The notes under the pieces are model-generated. The model was not told the DNA's origin and did no database searches. It worked only from the letters and a program-made list of their open reading frames with translations. The translations under genes and the position numbers were made by a program. This document shows positions 32,276 through 34,873 of a stretch of 34,873 bases of DNA, in pieces. Numbering within the stretch: position 1 is the stretch's first letter; each line of letters begins with the position of its first letter. The stretch is taken from the NCBI GenBank assembly GCA_003152875.1, contig PMBF01000066.1, forward strand, positions 1 through 34,873, given 5' to 3'. The stretch comes from Ignavibacteriota bacterium. GTDB lineage: Bacteria > Bacteroidota > Ignavibacteria > UBA10030 > UBA6906.

Positions 32276-33259
32276 ATGGAATACCGTGCTTTGGGTCGCA
32301 CCGGATGGCAGGTATCGACAATCAGTTTCGGCGCCTGGGCCATCGGAGGAACCTGGGGAAACGTGGATGACCGGGAATCCCTCTCGGCGCTCCACCGCGC
32401 CCTCGATCTGGGGGTGAACTTCTTCGACACCGCCGACGTGTATGGCGACGGACGAAGTGAACGCCTTCTGGCCCGGCTGCGACGGGAGCGCCGCGAACCG
32501 TTTCACGTGGCAACAAAAGCGGGCAGGAGGCTCGACCCCCACGTCGCAGGAGGCTACACACGCCGCAATCTCACGGCCTTTGTGGAGCGCAGCCTGGCGA
32601 ATCTGGAAAGCGACACACTCGACTTGCTTCAGCTTCATTGTCCGCCAACAGAGGTCTATTATATGCCTGAGGTATTCGATGCCCTCGACACGCTGGCGAA
32701 GGAGGGTAAACTCCGCTTCTACGGAGTAAGTGTCGAGAGAGTCGAGGAAGGCATCAAGGCGATAGAATACCCCGGAGTGCAATCGGTGCAGATCATCTTC
32801 AACGTCCTTCGCCAGCGCCCAGCCGATCTCTTCTTCAACGAGGCCCGGCGCCGCCAGGTTGGAATCCTGGCCAGAGTGCCCCTGGCCTCGGGCCTCCTGA
32901 CGGGCAAACTCAGCCGGGAGACCACGTTTGCTCCGGACGACCATCGGGCATTCAACCGCCACGGCGAGTCGTTTGACCGCGGGGAAACCTTTTCGGGACT
33001 GGACTTCGAGACGGGTCTGCGTGTGGTGGAGGCTTTGCGTCCGCTAGTCCCGCCGGGGCAGACGCTTGCACAGATGGCCTTGCGGTGGATCCTGATGGAG
33101 CCGGCGGTCACCTGTGCCATCCCGGGAGCCAAGCGCCCGGCCCAGGTAGAGGAGAATGTGAGAGCTGCCGATCTGCCGCCCCTCCCCGAGGCGACAATGT
33201 CTGCCTGCCGCGAGCTTTACAGCCGGCACGTGCGCCCCCTCGTGCATCACTACTGGTAG
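32276..33259 (+). CDS. Aldo/keto reductase
   Basis: A 327-residue NADPH-dependent oxidoreductase of TIM-barrel type, with AAAGGAGG before the ATG. Catalytic positions are visible: Asp and Tyr in NFFDTADVYGDGRSE, Lys in VATKAGRR and His in LLQLHCPPTE. The cofactor-binding end is LRWILMEPAVTCAIPGAKRP followed by QVEENVRAADLPPLP. It resembles the YajO/Gcy-type branch acting on aldehydes and sugar-like carbonyls. The substrate is unknown. It stands alone, about 200 bases after queE. Confidence 0.93.
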   Translation: MEYRALGRTGWQVSTISFGAWAIGGTWGNVDDRESLSALHRALDLGVNFFDTADVYGDGRSERLLARLRRERREPFHVATKAGRRLDPHVAGGYTRRNLTAFVERSLANLESDTLDLLQLHCPPTEVYYMPEVFDALDTLAKEGKLRFYGVSVERVEEGIKAIEYPGVQSVQIIFNVLRQRPADLFFNEARRRQVGILARVPLASGLLTGKLSRETTFAPDDHRAFNRHGESFDRGETFSGLDFETGLRVVEALRPLVPPGQTLAQMALRWILMEPAVTCAIPGAKRPAQVEENVRAADLPPLPEATMSACRELYSRHVRPLVHHYW

Positions 33260-33957
33260 GTGGCTTGAAACCTTCGATCCTCCCCTGCCGTACTCGGTAA
33301 CTCCAATTTCCACACCTTCCGCAGATGTTGAGCCCCAGTGCATTCCAGGCGGCATGGGAAACGTAAACGCGGCATGCCGGAAAACGAGGTGAAGGTGTTT
33401 GTACTGGAAACCCCGCAGGGAGAGGTGAAAGTTCACCCCTCCCGGCCGGACTCTTCACGGAGCGAGGCAAGAGTCGGCGAATCAAGGCCAGGATGCCGGC
33501 GGGCGCAGCCTTGTCCGCTCACGATGCCTGTGAGACTTCGAGCGGATGTTCTCGAAGTTTTCTTTTCTTTTGGATCCATCCCGGAACGGGGTTGAAACGC
33601 GCGGTGTTGGCAGAGTGGGATTGCTCGAAGCACCAGGCCATGGCACCCCGTCTGGCTCCCTTCAGGATTCTTCAGAGGCGGCCTGCGGCTCGAGCCTTCC
33701 TTCCAACCAGCAGGGCAAGATTCTTCTTCGCTCTTCAGTGCCAGCAAACGCAGATCAGCGGGTCGATGGTTATGGCGCCACAATGGTGCCTGAGATCGGT
33801 ACTGACCGGGTTTTTTCTGAGTAGACATCTGACCCCTCTCTCTTTGCCCTGTCAACTCCCGATCGCTCGCACACGGGGGTTTCTCCCCACTCTGCTCCGT
33901 GCCCATCAGCATGTAATCTATCACTATGCTTTTCATCAACCACAAGAGGAGGAGTAC
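33260..33957. other. About 700 bases without a recognisable gene
   Basis: An open frame from 33493 runs into the next gene, but its first 155 codons lack any domain, ribosome site or signal, so it is treated as chance. A short stem CGGT/ACCG followed by six T residues (33797-33816) could be a weak rightward terminator. Just before it is GGCGCCA/TGGTGCC, another imperfect hairpin. Confidence 0.4.
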
Positions 33958-34803
33958 ATGAATCGATTGTCGTTTGTGCCGGTACTTTTGCTGGCGGCGT
34001 GCCTGACGGCTCATGGGCAGACCAGCAGCGCGGATGCAAAGAGCCTGGAAGAATTCGACCGGGCTTGGGGGGACGCGGCACTGCGCGGCGACCGGGCTTT
34101 CCTGAACTCCATCATCGCCGATGATTTTGTGAACCTCGGACTCGGGGGGATTCAGGGCAAGGCGGAGTCGATCGACATCCTTGTGAAACAGGCGGAAAAG
34201 AACAAGGCAATGCCGACCCCTCCCAAATCCTCCTTCGACTACTACATGGTCAGCTCCACTCCCACCACGGCGACGATCACTCACCGCTCCACCACGACCT
34301 CCATGGCGAACGGGAAAGAGGAGACGAGCTACGCCCGGAGCATTCATTTCCTCGAGAAGCGCGGCGGGAAGTGGCAGGTGGTCAGCAACGCCGGACATGC
34401 GCTGAGCGACGCCGAAGTCCTTATGTACATGGAACACGAATGGAACGACGCGGATATCAAAAAGGATGCCGCCTGGTTTGAGCGCAACTATGCCGACGAC
34501 GCAACGGACATCAGCAGCCGCACCGGCGCGATCAACGGAAAAGCGGAGACGGTTGCGGATGTGAAGACAGGAAAGACGACCATGGAATGGGCAGAGCTGT
34601 CCGACCTGCATCCCCGGGTCGACGGGCGCTTTGCAGTGGTGACCGGCGTCAATCATGTCAAAGGGCGGGATGACAAAGGCGTCCCATTCGAGCGCTGGGC
34701 GAGCTTTACCGACACCTACATCAAGCGGGACGGCCGCTGGTTGGTCTGGGCAACCGAGGGAACCGAGATCAAGAAGGAACAAGGAGTCACAAAGCCGAAG
34801 TGA
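33958..34803 (+). CDS. Secreted protein with two NTF2-like (SnoaL/DUF4440) domains
   Basis: A 281-residue exported protein. The ATG at 33958 follows GAGGAGG and opens a signal peptide (RLSFVPVLLLAACLTAHGQ) cut before TSSADAK; the AAC in it could also serve as a lipobox. Two consecutive NTF2-like domains follow. The first (about 25-145) includes EEFDRAWGDAALRGDRAFLN, IADDFVNLGLGG and IHFLEKRGGKWQVVSNAGH. The second (about 150-275) includes EHEWNDADIKKDAAWFERNY, ADDATDISSRTGAINGK and DTYIKRDGRWLVWATEGTEI. The repeat of the same plan suggests an internal duplication. DUF4440 proteins are usually periplasmic, of unknown activity, and may bind small hydrophobic ligands. Confidence 0.85.
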   Translation: MNRLSFVPVLLLAACLTAHGQTSSADAKSLEEFDRAWGDAALRGDRAFLNSIIADDFVNLGLGGIQGKAESIDILVKQAEKNKAMPTPPKSSFDYYMVSSTPTTATITHRSTTTSMANGKEETSYARSIHFLEKRGGKWQVVSNAGHALSDAEVLMYMEHEWNDADIKKDAAWFERNYADDATDISSRTGAINGKAETVADVKTGKTTMEWAELSDLHPRVDGRFAVVTGVNHVKGRDDKGVPFERWASFTDTYIKRDGRWLVWATEGTEIKKEQGVTKPK

Positions 34804-34873
34804 ACGGTCCCGGCGCTTGAGGGCGTGCTCCCGGCACGCAGTCGAGGGACCTTCGATGAACGATTCCGGGGGC

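Noticed and set aside
33433-34782. 449-codon minus-strand frame at the right end
   Set aside because: It runs antisense through the NTF2-like gene, which has a signal peptide, strong ribosome site and two domains; the antisense product has no recognisable feature.

Overview
This is a GC-rich bacterial chromosomal window with genes on both strands. It is mostly ordinary single-copy genes, with one gene-poor, decayed stretch at about 20.2-23.0 kb. The lineage cannot be fixed from sequence alone. A very large extracellular-propeller sensor kinase, a small pilin-like protein beginning MAQQQLLLIIL, a TonB-receptor remnant with a carboxypeptidase-like N-terminal domain, and a PP2C-type response regulator together suggest the Bacteroidota/Ignavibacteriota/Chlorobiota neighbourhood. 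I hold this with low to moderate confidence.

Layout. 1-6.3 kb: metal efflux, with the 3' end of a CusB-like adaptor, a CusA-like RND pump, and a small exported protein with a heavy-metal-binding domain and a Cys-rich tail. Convergent to these are a DoxX-like membrane protein and a putative outer-membrane protein. 6.5-13.7 kb: a mixed set, comprising YchF ATPase, small membrane and pilin-like proteins, a GyrI-like/GrpB fusion, a VOC protein, a HAD phosphatase, a Lys/Gln-rich periplasmic protein, and a tightly packed DUF4177 / small unknown / methyltransferase trio. 13.7-15.2 kb (minus strand): receiver protein, PAS protein, a TPR remnant and tRNA-Gly(CCC).

15.4-20.2 kb (minus strand): the most interesting locus. 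An acyl-AMP ligase overlaps an acyl carrier protein, followed by an MBOAT membrane acyltransferase and a membrane-anchored SGNH protein with Ser and Asp-x-x-His residues. This is the same four-part logic as DltA-DltC-DltB-DltD, but with a FAAL-like ligase. It is plausibly a pathway that activates a fatty or other carboxylic acid in the cytoplasm and transfers it to an envelope acceptor.

20.2-23.0 kb: decayed DNA, with a TonB-receptor pseudogene carrying two in-frame amber codons and a truncation, an elaborate nested palindrome at the truncation point, a small lipoprotein and several orphan fragments. 23.0-24.7 kb: a solitary DNA methyltransferase-like protein with a DPPH motif and a lipoprotein-like protein. 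25.0-30.5 kb: a signalling operon of propeller/GAF histidine kinase, stand-alone receiver, and receiver-PP2C phosphatase. 30.7-34.8 kb: methyltransferase, QueE with a CX14CX2C cluster motif, aldo/keto reductase, and a secreted protein with two NTF2-like domains.
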